In this document: piece after piece, positions 17,952-26,326 of the stretch
Layout: each line of letters starts with the position of its first letter
Position numbering within the stretch: position 1 is the first letter of the stretch
The notes under the pieces: generated by a model
Databases searched by the model: none
Told to the model about the DNA's origin: nothing
What the model saw: the letters and a program-made list of their open reading frames with translations, nothing else
Assembly (NCBI GenBank): GCA_015062285.1
Contig: SUUY01000005.1
Location: forward strand, 21,170 to 85,169
Length of the DNA stretch: 64,000 nucleotides
Direction of reading: 5' to 3'
Source of the DNA: Alphaproteobacteria bacterium
GTDB lineage: Bacteria > Pseudomonadota > Alphaproteobacteria > RF32 > CAG-239
Made by a program: the position numbers and the translations under genes

Positions 17952-18597
17952 TGTTAATTTGCTCCAAAATCTTACTTGCCGCCGCAAACTCTGCCAACTT
18001 TTTATTATGACCTTTTCCCAGTGCTTTCAAATCCTTTCCTAAAGAAACTTCCACCGTAAATATCGGTTCATGTTCCAAACCGCTACGATCCACAACTTTG
18101 TATATCGGTGGCAAATATCCTTTAACATGAGCAACTTCTTGTAAGGTTGTTTTGGCATCTTTAGGTGGAGCAATGTGTTTTCCTACCAGATCTTGCCAAT
18201 AATCCTTCACAAAAGCAAATGCTTCATCCATACCGCTATCAACATAAATAGCCCCAATCACAGCTTCACACACATCACACAAAACATTTTCGTTTTGCCT
18301 GATTTCATCATCGGCCACAAACATTGCCTTATCCAAACCAATGTTTTTTGCAACATCGGCAACTGTTTCTTTACAAACCAAAGCGGTAAAACGTTGAGAT
18401 AAATTGCCTTCCGGCTCATTCGGAAACATTTCATAAAGCATAGAGGCAACACTCACACCAAGCATTCTGTCTCCCAAAAACTCTAATCTTTCATAGTTTT
18501 TGGCTACGTTAGAACTAACGGAACTATGAGTCAGCGCCGACTTCAACAACTGTGGATTCTTAAACTTATATTTTATCATCTGCTCAACGTTAGCCAT
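17944..18597 (-). CDS. rnc: Ribonuclease III
   Basis: A 217-residue dsRNA endonuclease. The catalytic signature is YERLEFLGDRMLGVSVA near residue 34, with the second acidic site near CDVCEAVIGAIYVDSG. The C-terminal third is the double-stranded RNA-binding domain (TTLQEVAHVKGYLPPIY to the end). It processes rRNA precursors and other duplex RNA. It starts 8 nt after lepB with GAGGATATAATG. Confidence 0.97.
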   Translation of the reverse strand: MANVEQMIKYKFKNPQLLKSALTHSSVSSNVAKNYERLEFLGDRMLGVSVASMLYEMFPNEPEGNLSQRFTALVCKETVADVAKNIGLDKAMFVADDEIRQNENVLCDVCEAVIGAIYVDSGMDEAFAFVKDYWQDLVGKHIAPPKDAKTTLQEVAHVKGYLPPIYKVVDRSGLEHEPIFTVEVSLGKDLKALGKGHNKKLAEFAAASKILEQINND

Positions 18598-18605
18598 TAT
18601 ATCCT

Positions 18606-19334
18606 CTATTTGATCTTATCAAACAATCGAGACCACCTGATTTTCTTTGGCCAAGTCCATGGTTTATACCAGGCTTCGTCCACATTATGTGAAAAGAACA
18701 AAAATCTTGCTTTACCCACAAGGTTCTCAACAGGAACAAAACCAACGTTAACTCTACTATCATCAGATCTGTCTCTATTATCGCCCATCATAAAATACAT
18801 TCCCTGCGGAATTTCGACTTCTTCAAAATCATCATTATATTCATAATCAGAAATCTCCAGAATTTTGTGTTTTGTACCGCCCGGAAGCGTTTCAATATAC
18901 TGGCGATACCTTTCTGCATTACCCATATCATTACGCATTACAAAATCTTCAATTTGCTCACGTTTTACCAATTCCCCGTTAATATAAAGGCGTCCTTGCT
19001 TCAATTTTATCTTATCACCTGGCATTCCTATCACACGTTTAATATAATCTGTACGATTATCTCGAGGATATTTAAAAACAACAACCTCTCCTCTTTGTGG
19101 AACATCAGACCAAATACGCCCTTCAAAAAGAGGCATACTCCAAGGCAACGAGTGACGCGAATAACCATATGTATATTTAGACACAAATAAATAATCTCCT
19201 ACAAATAATGTCGGATACATTGACCCCGATGGGATTTTAAACGGCTCAAACCATAATGTCCGGATCAACATTGCAATCAGTATTGCATAAATTACTGTTT
19301 TAATTGTATCTACAAAACTTTCTTCTTTTTCCAT
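18606..19334 (-). CDS. lepB: Signal peptidase I
   Basis: A 242-residue inner-membrane serine protease. One N-terminal membrane helix (TVIYAILIAMLIRTLWF) precedes box B with the catalytic Ser (IPSGSMYPTLFVGDYLFVSK). The catalytic Lys lies in DYIKRVIGMPGD and box E is GDNRDRSDDSR. It cleaves signal peptides of exported proteins such as the cysteine-rich ones at 46-48 kb. Part of acpS-lepB-rnc-era. Confidence 0.97.
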   Translation of the reverse strand: MEKEESFVDTIKTVIYAILIAMLIRTLWFEPFKIPSGSMYPTLFVGDYLFVSKYTYGYSRHSLPWSMPLFEGRIWSDVPQRGEVVVFKYPRDNRTDYIKRVIGMPGDKIKLKQGRLYINGELVKREQIEDFVMRNDMGNAERYRQYIETLPGGTKHKILEISDYEYNDDFEEVEIPQGMYFMMGDNRDRSDDSRVNVGFVPVENLVGKARFLFFSHNVDEAWYKPWTWPKKIRWSRLFDKIK

Positions 19335-19360
19335 TTAATTCTCTTTTTTCTAGTAATATA

Positions 19361-19759
19361 TTAACCGATTTTCTCAATAACAACCACAGCTTGCGCCATA
19401 GGATAATCATCACTTAAGGAAAGCCATAAGGTAAAATCTTTTCCTTGAGCTATTTTATTTGCTTGTATTAAAGCTTTATTATACAAAACAAGCAAAGGTT
19501 TTCCGCTTTCATCATGACTAACCTCTATATCGCTCCACGCGATTCCTTTACTAAATCCGGTGCCCAATGCTTTTGCTGCAGCTTCTTTAGCGGCAAATAA
19601 CTTTGCCATTTTATACGGTCTTACCGTCTCAGCCAGCGCTAATATATCTTTTTGTTCCTGCTTGGTAAACAATCTTTCCATAAAACGCCTTGCATAACGA
19701 GAACATGTCCTTTCTACTCTACCGACATTTACAATATCCGTACCTAAACCAACAATCAT
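19361..19759 (-). CDS. acpS: Holo-[acyl-carrier-protein] synthase
   Basis: A 132-residue phosphopantetheinyl transferase with MIVGLGTDIVNVGRVE (Mg-binding Asp) and KLFAAKEAAAKALGTGF (Glu). It transfers 4'-phosphopantetheine from CoA to acyl carrier protein. It lies 27 nt upstream of lepB and 12 nt after the DUF2062 gene in the same operon. Confidence 0.96.
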   Translation of the reverse strand: MIVGLGTDIVNVGRVERTCSRYARRFMERLFTKQEQKDILALAETVRPYKMAKLFAAKEAAAKALGTGFSKGIAWSDIEVSHDESGKPLLVLYNKALIQANKIAQGKDFTLWLSLSDDYPMAQAVVVIEKIG

Positions 19760-19770
19760 TTTTAGTCCTT

Positions 19771-20325
19771 TTATTTTGCAATATATTTAGTACTAATTTT
19801 ATCTAACGCTCTTTTAATTAAAAAATAACTAACAAGCCATGATACAATATAAAAAGGGATACACCCCACCATCATTGGCCATAAGATAGGCCAAATATCA
19901 TTAAAAAACAAGTGAAAATCTAGATTTAATATTGCATGACCGGCTTTTTCAAAAAAAGATACAAAATCTACCTGACTACTTCCCTCTCCATGTCCTTGTA
20001 AAATATGTCGTCCGGTATATAAAACGCTTACCCAAATAAAAGGAAAAGTCCAAGGATTTCCGGCAGCAGTACCTAACGCACTTGCTAAAACATTTCCTCT
20101 TACTAAAAATGCCGTTAAAGCTGCCAAAATAAGATGAAAACCCACAAACGGTGTAAATGATATTGCAACACCGCAAGCAACACCTGCAGCTAATGAATAC
20201 GAAGTCCCCTTTAGGTGGTATAATTTCAACATTAAATGCTGTCCCAAATGTTTCCACTCCAGTTGTGACCCAACATTATTCTTAACCTTATCTTTCCACG
20301 ATATTTTTTTTATTTTCTTAAACAA
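19771..20325 (-). CDS. DUF2062 membrane protein
   Basis: A 184-residue protein with the DUF2062 pattern: a basic N-terminus, GTSYSLAAGVACGVAISFTP, GNVLASALGTAAGNPWTFPF and a C-terminal helix (MVGCIPFYIVSWLVSYFLI). About three to four membrane helices are likely. The function of the family is not established. A paralogue of near-equal length lies at 40718. It heads the acpS-lepB-rnc-era run. Confidence 0.85.
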   Translation of the reverse strand: MFKKIKKISWKDKVKNNVGSQLEWKHLGQHLMLKLYHLKGTSYSLAAGVACGVAISFTPFVGFHLILAALTAFLVRGNVLASALGTAAGNPWTFPFIWVSVLYTGRHILQGHGEGSSQVDFVSFFEKAGHAILNLDFHLFFNDIWPILWPMMVGCIPFYIVSWLVSYFLIKRALDKISTKYIAK

Positions 20326-20374
20326 AACACCACCTCTGATTTAGAACTCTCTTCATATATAGTCACAACATCTC

Positions 20375-20416
20375 AAAAAAAAAGCTCTGTACTTAAACTA
20401 AGAAACAGAGCTTTTC
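20375..20416 (-). terminator. Intrinsic terminator downstream of the lipoprotein gene
   Basis: The stem AAAGCTCTGT with ACAGAGCTTT is followed on the minus strand by a T-run. It begins about 17 nt past the stop of the lipoprotein gene. Confidence 0.85.
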
Positions 20417-20432
20417 AAATTTATAATTACTT

Positions 20433-20774
20433 TTATTTACAATAAAAAAACATCGAGCGTTTAACCATTGGAGTATCAAATGTATCAAACGGGTCATACT
20501 TTGTTTTTTCTATCTTTTTGCCATTTTCATAAGTCGTTTCTTTTACTTTATCTTTATTTGTCTTGAACAAGTCATCATATTGATTCTCTACTGTATCAAC
20601 CACCTCAAAATTACCGGCACATTGTTCTGAAGCAAGAACATAGCAATCACCTATATCCCGTGCGATTCCATTGCAAGTTGCCTTATAAACCATAACTCCG
20701 TCTTTCATATACATTGGCTTAACGGTTGCACAAGCACTCAAAAAAAATAAAAACAACAATAATGCTTTTTTCAT
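20433..20774 (-). CDS. Small lipoprotein
   Basis: A 113-residue protein with a lipoprotein signal (MKKALLLFLFFLSAC), so a membrane-anchored lipoprotein with Cys16 as the lipidated residue. The mature part (ATVKPMYMKDGVMVYKATC and on) has three more Cys plus a C-terminal FYCK, consistent with periplasmic disulfides. I do not recognise the family. The start at 20774 has AGGAGA upstream; an upstream start would put 19 residues before the signal. Its terminator and neighbouring tRNA show it is a single-gene unit. Confidence 0.8.
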   Translation of the reverse strand: MKKALLLFLFFLSACATVKPMYMKDGVMVYKATCNGIARDIGDCYVLASEQCAGNFEVVDTVENQYDDLFKTNKDKVKETTYENGKKIEKTKYDPFDTFDTPMVKRSMFFYCK

Positions 20775-20843
20775 ACTACATCTCCTAAAAGTTGATATAT
20801 GAAACGCTATACTATTTTCAATTAAAGTCAATCTTTTATTTAT

Positions 20844-20873
20844 AAAAAAAAGACCTTTTTTGTTAAAAGGTCT
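20844..20873 (-). terminator. Terminator of the tRNA-Met gene
   Basis: The stem AAGACCTTTT/AAAAGGTCTT followed by a T-run on the minus strand lies 8 nt past the tRNA 3' end. Confidence 0.85.
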
Positions 20874-20880
20874 TCAAAGA

Positions 20881-20957
20881 TGGTAGCGAGGGGCGGATTT
20901 GAACCGTCGACACGCGGATTATGATTCCGCTGCTCTAACCAACTGAGCTACCCCGCC
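20881..20957 (-). tRNA. tRNA-Met (anticodon CAT)
   Basis: A 77-nt cloverleaf with encoded CCA. The acceptor stem starts GGCGGGG and the 3' end is CTCGCTACCA. The anticodon stem GCGGA/TCCGC has loop ATCATAA. The acceptor is fully paired at position 1, and the body resembles alphaproteobacterial elongator tRNA-Met rather than initiator. An isoleucine tRNA with modified CAT cannot be excluded from sequence alone. Confidence 0.93.
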
Positions 20958-21085
20958 ATCAAAATCACATTCTTAATAATATTTAACTTTATACTTGTCA
21001 ATAATTTTTTTATGTTAACCCCTCTTAAAAATTATAATCAGTAAACATATATAAAAAATGTTTATAAAAAATCAGGAGATTTAAA

Positions 21086-21442
21086 ATGAAAAAACTTTCA
21101 ATATCATTGCTCGCAACAGCAGCATGCATTTGTTTTACTTGTATAGCAAATGCTCAAAATATGACACAACAAGCCCCACAACCGCAAAAAGCCACAGTTG
21201 CCGAGGCGCAAAATATGCCGGATGAAAGCATCGTAATCTTAGAAGGAACAATTACTTCAAACCTCGGCGATGAAACTTATATATTCACCGATTCTACCGG
21301 TAATATTAATGTTGAAATTGATGATGAAGAATGGAATGGAATATCCCCGTCCGCTCAAGACATAATTATGATACAAGGAGAAGTCGATAAAGACGGAAAC
21401 CTTGTAGAAATTGATGTTGAAGAAGTAATGTTACCGGAATAG
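21086..21442 (+). CDS. BOF (bacterial OB-fold) periplasmic protein, YgiW/YdeI-like
   Basis: A 118-residue secreted protein: a signal peptide (MKKLSISLLATAACICF then CIANA), followed by an OB-fold of the BOF type (VILEGTITSNLGDETYIFTD, GNINVEIDDEEWNG, DIIMIQGEVDKDGN, EIDVEEVML). Family members are linked to stress tolerance in the periplasm. A ribosome site (CAGGAGA) precedes the ATG and a strong terminator follows directly, so it is a single-gene unit. Confidence 0.88.
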   Translation: MKKLSISLLATAACICFTCIANAQNMTQQAPQPQKATVAEAQNMPDESIVILEGTITSNLGDETYIFTDSTGNINVEIDDEEWNGISPSAQDIIMIQGEVDKDGNLVEIDVEEVMLPE

Positions 21443-21446
21443 TGCA

Positions 21447-21480
21447 TAGAGGCCACCGAGTACATTCGGTGGCCTCTATT
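21447..21480 (+). terminator. Terminator of the BOF gene
   Basis: A 14-bp GC-rich stem (ATAGAGGCCACCGA/TCGGTGGCCTCTAT) with an 8-nt loop begins 5 nt after the stop codon. No long T-run follows, only TT before an A-run. Confidence 0.8.
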
Positions 21481-21494
21481 AAAAAGGAAAAAAA

Positions 21495-22091
21495 ATGAAT
21501 TTTAAAAATTTACTTATAAAACGCCGATCTATATATAATATCTCAAACAAAACAGATATTAACGATGATCAACTTTTATCCATACTTCTTACTGCTTTAA
21601 CATACTGCCCAACAGCTTTTAATTCACAATCAGGACGTATGGTATTGCTTTTAGACAATGCACATACTGTTTTTTGGCAAAAAACTTTTAATATCATCAA
21701 AACCCACATTAAACCGGAACAAACAACTAAAACATTTGAAAAAATTCAATCTTTCGTTAACGGACATGGCACAATTTTGTTTTTTGACGACCAGGAATCA
21801 ATCCGTAAACTTCAAAAACAATACCCGCTATACAAAAATAATTTTAAGACTTGGTCCCAACAATCTCAGGGTATTTTACAGTTTATAACATGGACATTAT
21901 TGGCAGAAGTCAATATAGGTGCTTCCCTTCAACACTACAACCCACTTATCGACCAGGAAGTCACAAATACTTTTAATATACCAAAGACATGGAAACTTAC
22001 AGCTCAAATGCCTTTTGGTTCAATTGCCATACCGGCAGATGCCAAAAGCTTTATTCCACTAGAAAAACGCTACAAAATTTTCACAAAGTGA
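21495..22091 (+). CDS. Nitroreductase family FMN protein
   Basis: A 198-residue protein with the nitroreductase pattern: an N-terminal RRSIYNISNKTDINDDQ (phosphate-binding Arg pair), CPTAFNSQSGRMVLLL, HGTILFFDDQE, GILQFITWTLLAEVNIGASL and IPKTWKLTAQMPFGSIA. These enzymes reduce nitro, quinone or disulfide-type substrates with NAD(P)H and FMN. The substrate cannot be told. AAGGAAAA precedes the ATG. Confidence 0.88.
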   Translation: MNFKNLLIKRRSIYNISNKTDINDDQLLSILLTALTYCPTAFNSQSGRMVLLLDNAHTVFWQKTFNIIKTHIKPEQTTKTFEKIQSFVNGHGTILFFDDQESIRKLQKQYPLYKNNFKTWSQQSQGILQFITWTLLAEVNIGASLQHYNPLIDQEVTNTFNIPKTWKLTAQMPFGSIAIPADAKSFIPLEKRYKIFTK

Positions 22092-22163
22092 AATCGATTT
22101 TAACCTAAAATTAAAAAATATTAGCCTATAATTTCAGTAGGACGAATTATAGGATATAAAAAA

Positions 22164-22937
22164 ATGGAAAAATCTACTCTTATTGGTTTTGTTGGTGGTA
22201 TTATCTCTGTTGCCGTCGGAATGGCCTTAAAAGGTGCCGATCCGCATGCTCTTATTAATCCCGCTGCATTTATGATTATTTTTGCAGGAACTGCTGCCGC
22301 TATATTCAACGCCTTTCCGATGAAAGACTTAAAAAAATTCCCATCCCTAATTAAAATCATCTTTTTGGGTAAGCAATTTCCTGAAAAACAAGAAATTTTG
22401 GAATTGTTTGTAAACGTTGCTAAAGCTGCCAAGCAAGAAGGCGTTATGGCTATTGAAAAAAGAGCTAATGAAGTAGACGATCCTTTTATCAGAACAACAC
22501 TCACAATGGTTGCTGACGGTTTTAACGGAGAATTCATCTATAGTGTTGTCGATTCAGAAATCAAACAAATGGAAGAACGCCATCGTTCTGGCGCCCAAAT
22601 TTTTGCACAATGCGGAATGTATGCTCCTACACTTGGTGTGTTAGGCGCTGTTATCGGTTTGATTGCTGCATTAGGCAACCTTAGCGACATTGATCAACTC
22701 GGACATTCTATCGCTGCCGCATTCGTAGCAACACTCTTAGGTATTTTTACCGGATATGTCTGCTGGCATCCGTTTGCCAATAAGCTAAGACAAATTAACG
22801 CTGAAGAAGTTGAAATGCGTCGTATGGTATTGGAGGGTGCTTTAGCCTTGCAAGAAGGTGTGTCATCCATTGCTATGGAATCAAAATTGCAAGCATTTAT
22901 TCCTCTGTCAGAGCGCAAATCTCTTCGTGACAGATAA
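22164..22937 (+). CDS. motA: Flagellar motor stator protein MotA/MotP-type
   Basis: A 257-residue membrane protein. Helices 1 and 2 are GFVGGIISVAVGMALKG and PAAFMIIFAGTAAAIFNAF; the cytoplasmic loop includes AKQEGVMAIEKRAN and GEFIYSVVDSEIKQMEERH; helices 3 and 4 are MYAPTLGVLGAVIGLIAALG and AAAFVATLLGIFTGYVCWHP. It forms the ion channel of the stator with the next gene. The ion (H+ or Na+) cannot be told from this alone. Confidence 0.94.
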   Translation: MEKSTLIGFVGGIISVAVGMALKGADPHALINPAAFMIIFAGTAAAIFNAFPMKDLKKFPSLIKIIFLGKQFPEKQEILELFVNVAKAAKQEGVMAIEKRANEVDDPFIRTTLTMVADGFNGEFIYSVVDSEIKQMEERHRSGAQIFAQCGMYAPTLGVLGAVIGLIAALGNLSDIDQLGHSIAAAFVATLLGIFTGYVCWHPFANKLRQINAEEVEMRRMVLEGALALQEGVSSIAMESKLQAFIPLSERKSLRDR

Positions 22938-22951
22938 ACAAGGAGAAGAAC

Positions 22952-23623
22952 ATGGCCGTAAAGAAAAAACCATATCACCCTCCTCACGAGGAACATCCGG
23001 ACGAAACTTGGCTTATTCCTTATTCTGATCTGCTGACATTATTATTAGCTTTATTTATCGTGCTATTTGCATCTTCTAGCTTAGATAAAGATAAGGCTGC
23101 ACAAATTCAATATGCCTTGGCTGCTGCTTTTAGTAACACAACAGCAGATCCTCTAAGCGGAACAATTATAAATTTTTTAAATGATGCTCAAGATCTGAAT
23201 TTGGAAGAAGATGGTGTAATTATATCTTCCGACGCCCAAGGTGCAACTTTAGAAATGACAACAATAAATTTATTTGATAAAGGAAGTGTAACTATCAAAC
23301 AAGCTGCCATACCGGTAATTAAGAAGATATCATATCTTTTAGATTCGAATAAATACAAACGCTTTCGCATTGTTGTAGAAGGACATACTGATGACACCAG
23401 TGAATCTCTCATAGCTGAACTACCTTCCAACTGGGAACTTTCTGCCGCCCGAGCCGGAGCCGTAACTCGTACTATGATCTCTAACGGCATGGAAAGCAGT
23501 CGATTCAAGGCTGTTGGTTTGGCTGGCGTATCACCGGCATATCCGAATCTTAATCCCTATGGAGAGCCGATACCAGAAAACCGCATCAAAAACAGAAGAG
23601 TAATCATTAGAATAGAATTTTAA
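22952..23623 (+). CDS. motB: Flagellar motor stator protein MotB
   Basis: A 223-residue protein. The single N-terminal helix contains the ion-binding Asp (PYSDLLTLLLALFIVLFA, Asp at about residue 26). The C-terminal OmpA-like peptidoglycan-binding domain has VVEGHTDDT, NWELSAARAGAVTR and a final KNRRVIIRIEF. It anchors the stator to the wall. The ribosome site AAGGAGAAGAAC precedes the ATG and the gap to motA is 14 nt. Confidence 0.95.
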   Translation: MAVKKKPYHPPHEEHPDETWLIPYSDLLTLLLALFIVLFASSSLDKDKAAQIQYALAAAFSNTTADPLSGTIINFLNDAQDLNLEEDGVIISSDAQGATLEMTTINLFDKGSVTIKQAAIPVIKKISYLLDSNKYKRFRIVVEGHTDDTSESLIAELPSNWELSAARAGAVTRTMISNGMESSRFKAVGLAGVSPAYPNLNPYGEPIPENRIKNRRVIIRIEF

Positions 23624-23657
23624 TCTATTCTGCTATACTATAATTATATATCACACC

Positions 23658-23721
23658 AACGATCCTATTGTCAGGAGGTTTAAGGTTTAAGCCTTATAAC
23701 CAAGTAAACGTTGCGATCGTT
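23658..23721 (+). other. Possible structured RNA downstream of motB
   Basis: AACGATC and GATCGTT pair at the ends of a 64-nt segment whose interior contains AAGG/CCTT pairing (AAGGTTTAAGCCTT) and an AGGAGG. It is GC-richer than the flanks and lies between motB and the MsrA-like gene, with AT-rich TATACTATAATTATA just upstream. No known riboswitch or RNA family was recognised. Confidence 0.3.
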
Positions 23722-23764
23722 TCATAAAACAAAAAAACATCAAATGTGAGAAAACTTTAAAATC

Positions 23765-23802
23765 TTCTCCCTGATATTATCTATAAAATATATTAGGGAG
23801 AA
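23765..23802 (+). promoter_or_regulatory. Hairpin sequestering the ribosome site of the MsrA-like gene
   Basis: The eight bases TTCTCCCT pair perfectly with AGGGAGAA. The second arm is the only Shine-Dalgarno for the TTG start at 23807 (spacing about 6 nt). The loop is 22 nt of AT. Such a hairpin would lower translation and could act as an on/off or temperature-sensitive switch. Confidence 0.55.
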
Positions 23803-23806
23803 AAAT

Positions 23807-24247
23807 TTGAGCAAATCTCGAATAATCATAGCAGGAAACTGTATTTGGCAACAAGAAAAAAGCATATCCGCCATATATGGTGTACAAGCAGTTCGTTACG
23901 GATATACAGGCGGATTTTTATTATATCCGTCATATATGGAAATTTTAAGCAACAAAAATGATAACATTCAAGCCTTAGAAATAACTTATTTTGATAATCA
24001 AATAAGTTTTTCAAAATTATTGGATGCAATAATTTTATCGTGCTATCGCCATCACCAAACATTTGAAATAAATATATTTTATTCTAATCTAAAACAAAAA
24101 AGAATTGCCGAACATAAATTACTTCCCTTACTATCACAAGACTTCCAAAACATTCGAATATTATCTGTTGATAATTTTTACTCATATTTAAACCCCAAAC
24201 AATATCCACAATTATCTTGCGCAAAAAAGCTTTTCCCTTTACCATAA
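23807..24247 (+). CDS. Divergent MsrA-like protein
   Basis: A 146-residue protein whose order of motifs matches peptide methionine sulfoxide reductase A: IIIAGNCIWQQE for the catalytic GCFW box, then YGVQAVRYGYTGGFLLYPSY, ALEITYFDNQISFSKLLDAI, and a tail like the MsrA C-terminus (FYSYLNPKQYPQL). The Cys is kept, but the HAE box that supplies the catalytic Glu reads IQALEI, and the protein is shorter than usual. It may be inactive or altered in substrate. The start is a TTG with AGGGAG 6 nt upstream inside a hairpin. Confidence 0.6.
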   Translation: MSKSRIIIAGNCIWQQEKSISAIYGVQAVRYGYTGGFLLYPSYMEILSNKNDNIQALEITYFDNQISFSKLLDAIILSCYRHHQTFEINIFYSNLKQKRIAEHKLLPLLSQDFQNIRILSVDNFYSYLNPKQYPQLSCAKKLFPLP

Positions 24248-24300
24248 TTTTACTTTTACAATCCATAATCAAAGTAATATTTATAATCGAAAGAACTGCC

Positions 24301-25455
24301 ATGAATTCAGCCTATTGCCTTCACAACGCAACAGTATTAACCGGGCTTTCGGTAATGAAAAATTGCGCTGTATATATTAAAAACGATAAAATTGCAGATA
24401 TTTATAGCGAAGAACGTTTTCACAAAAAAAAATTCGGCCCCAAAGTTAAAATAATCGACATGGAGGGTGCCTATGTTCTTCCGGGATTTATCGATACACA
24501 CATTCATGGTATCGGAGGGTATGGTGCCGATGACGGTGATTATAAATCAATTCTTGCCATGTCTGAAGTTTTAGCCAAATATGGAGTAACATCATTTATC
24601 CCCACATGTTGCACTTGTCCTGAAGAAGAATTGATAAAAAAGATAAAAGCCATCGTTAAAGCTATGGGCAAAGAAAAAGGCGCCAAAATTTTAGGCATTC
24701 ACCTGGAAGGACCTTTTTTATCACCAGAACGTATTGGTGCACAAGCTCAAAACGGTATTTATAGTGTAGATATAGATCTCATGGATCGTTTATGGAAAGC
24801 CTCAAAAAAACATATTATTAACATGACTGTTGCTCCCGAACTAAAAAACATGAGAGAAATGGCTCACTATTGCATCAAAAAAGGCATCATTCTGCAGGCA
24901 GGACACACAAATGCAACATACGACCAAATGATTGAAGGAATGCAAGCCAATATAATGCATGTAACTCACCTGTTTGATGCCATGCGCCCCCTACATCATC
25001 GAGAACCTGGCGTTGTTGGAGCAACATTAATACATCCGGAGCTATCTTGCGAAATAATCGGTGATGGAGTACATGTTAATCCCAATCTTATCAGCCTTTT
25101 ACTTAAAAGCAAACCCTTAAGCCAAATTGTATTGATAACTGACGCTCTCCCTCCCGCCAAAACAGAACTTCCTCCTGATTCGGATCTTTATTTGGATAAA
25201 GTTTTTTATCGAAAAAAAGATAATGTTATAAACGGATCAGCCATATCAATGCTGGACGGCGTAAAAAATCTTGTATCTTATGGAATACCTATTGAAAAAG
25301 TAATACGCATGGCTTGCACAAATCCGGCACAAATTATGAAACAACCCAATATCGGAATGATTTTTGCCGGCAAACAAGCGGATGTAATTGTTCTGGACAA
25401 AGATCTCAACCTGAAATACACTTTTATAAACGGCAAACAGATAAAGGAAAAATGA
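24301..25455 (+). CDS. nagA: N-acetylglucosamine-6-phosphate deacetylase
   Basis: A 384-residue amidohydrolase. Metal-site and substrate motifs: PGFIDTHIHGIGGYGADDG, GIHLEGPFLSPERIGAQ, AGHTNATYDQM, THLFDAMRPLHHREPG and LITDALPP. It removes acetate from GlcNAc-6-P in amino-sugar catabolism or peptidoglycan recycling. The ATG at 24301 is preferred because the frame upstream is only the 3' end of the preceding gene. nagB follows 1 nt after. Confidence 0.95.
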   Translation: MNSAYCLHNATVLTGLSVMKNCAVYIKNDKIADIYSEERFHKKKFGPKVKIIDMEGAYVLPGFIDTHIHGIGGYGADDGDYKSILAMSEVLAKYGVTSFIPTCCTCPEEELIKKIKAIVKAMGKEKGAKILGIHLEGPFLSPERIGAQAQNGIYSVDIDLMDRLWKASKKHIINMTVAPELKNMREMAHYCIKKGIILQAGHTNATYDQMIEGMQANIMHVTHLFDAMRPLHHREPGVVGATLIHPELSCEIIGDGVHVNPNLISLLLKSKPLSQIVLITDALPPAKTELPPDSDLYLDKVFYRKKDNVINGSAISMLDGVKNLVSYGIPIEKVIRMACTNPAQIMKQPNIGMIFAGKQADVIVLDKDLNLKYTFINGKQIKEK

Positions 25456-25456
25456 T

Positions 25457-26257
25457 ATGCGTTTAATAATAAAGAAAAATTATGAAGATTGCTCAGTATG
25501 GGCAGCAAACTATGTTGCATACTGCATCAAATCTTTTCGTCCTACCCCAAACAAACCTTTTATTTTAGGTCTTTGTACCGGATCTACACCTTTAGGAATG
25601 TATGCCGAACTCATCAAAATGTACAAACAGGGAAAAATTTCTTTTGCCAATGTTGTAACATTTAACATGGATGAATATATCGGCTTAGGACCAAAAGATA
25701 CTCAGAGCTACTATTATTTTATGCACGAAAACTTTTTCAATCATATAGACATTCCTCAAAAAAACATTCATTTATTAAATGGACTGACAAAGAATTACGC
25801 TAAAGAATGTCAGGATTATGAAGATGCTATCAAAAGCTATGGTCAAATAAATCTTTTTATTGGCGGAGTAGGATCTGACGGACACATCGCTTTTAATGAA
25901 CCCGGCTCATCGCTAACATCTCGCACCAGAGTAAAAACCTTAACCTCAGAAACCATTGATGCAAACTCACGTTTCTTTGACTATGATATTTCTAAGGTTC
26001 CAACCTCTGTATTAACTGTTGGTATTGGAACAATAATGGACGCCCAAGAAGTTATGATACTGGCAAACGGCGATAAAAAAGCCAGAGCAATCCACCATGC
26101 TGTTGAAGGAAGCATAAATCATATGTGGCCAATAAGCATATTACAAATGCATCAACACAGCACTATTGTTTGCGATGAACCTGCCACTAATGAGCTAAAA
26201 GCAGATACCGTTCGCTATTTCAAAGATATAGAAAAAAAACTTCGTCCGGAAACATAA
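25457..26257 (+). CDS. nagB: Glucosamine-6-phosphate deaminase
   Basis: A 266-residue isomerase/deaminase with GLCTGSTPLGMYAELIKMY, VVTFNMDEYIGL, GGVGSDGHIAFNEPGSSL and LTVGIGTIMDA. It converts GlcN-6-P to Fru-6-P and ammonia, the step after NagA. With the acetate released by NagA, and with pta-ackA elsewhere in the window, this fits use of host or wall amino sugars. No nagE transporter is visible nearby. Confidence 0.97.
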   Translation: MRLIIKKNYEDCSVWAANYVAYCIKSFRPTPNKPFILGLCTGSTPLGMYAELIKMYKQGKISFANVVTFNMDEYIGLGPKDTQSYYYFMHENFFNHIDIPQKNIHLLNGLTKNYAKECQDYEDAIKSYGQINLFIGGVGSDGHIAFNEPGSSLTSRTRVKTLTSETIDANSRFFDYDISKVPTSVLTVGIGTIMDAQEVMILANGDKKARAIHHAVEGSINHMWPISILQMHQHSTIVCDEPATNELKADTVRYFKDIEKKLRPET

Positions 26258-26326
26258 TATTTTCTAGACAAGAATATTGAATCCATATATTCTGACGAAT
26301 ATATGCTCAACTAGAGGAGATTATAA

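Noticed and set aside
20881..20957. Initiator tRNA-fMet
   Set aside because: The first acceptor pair is intact and the body fits elongator tRNA-Met; initiators have a mismatched first pair.
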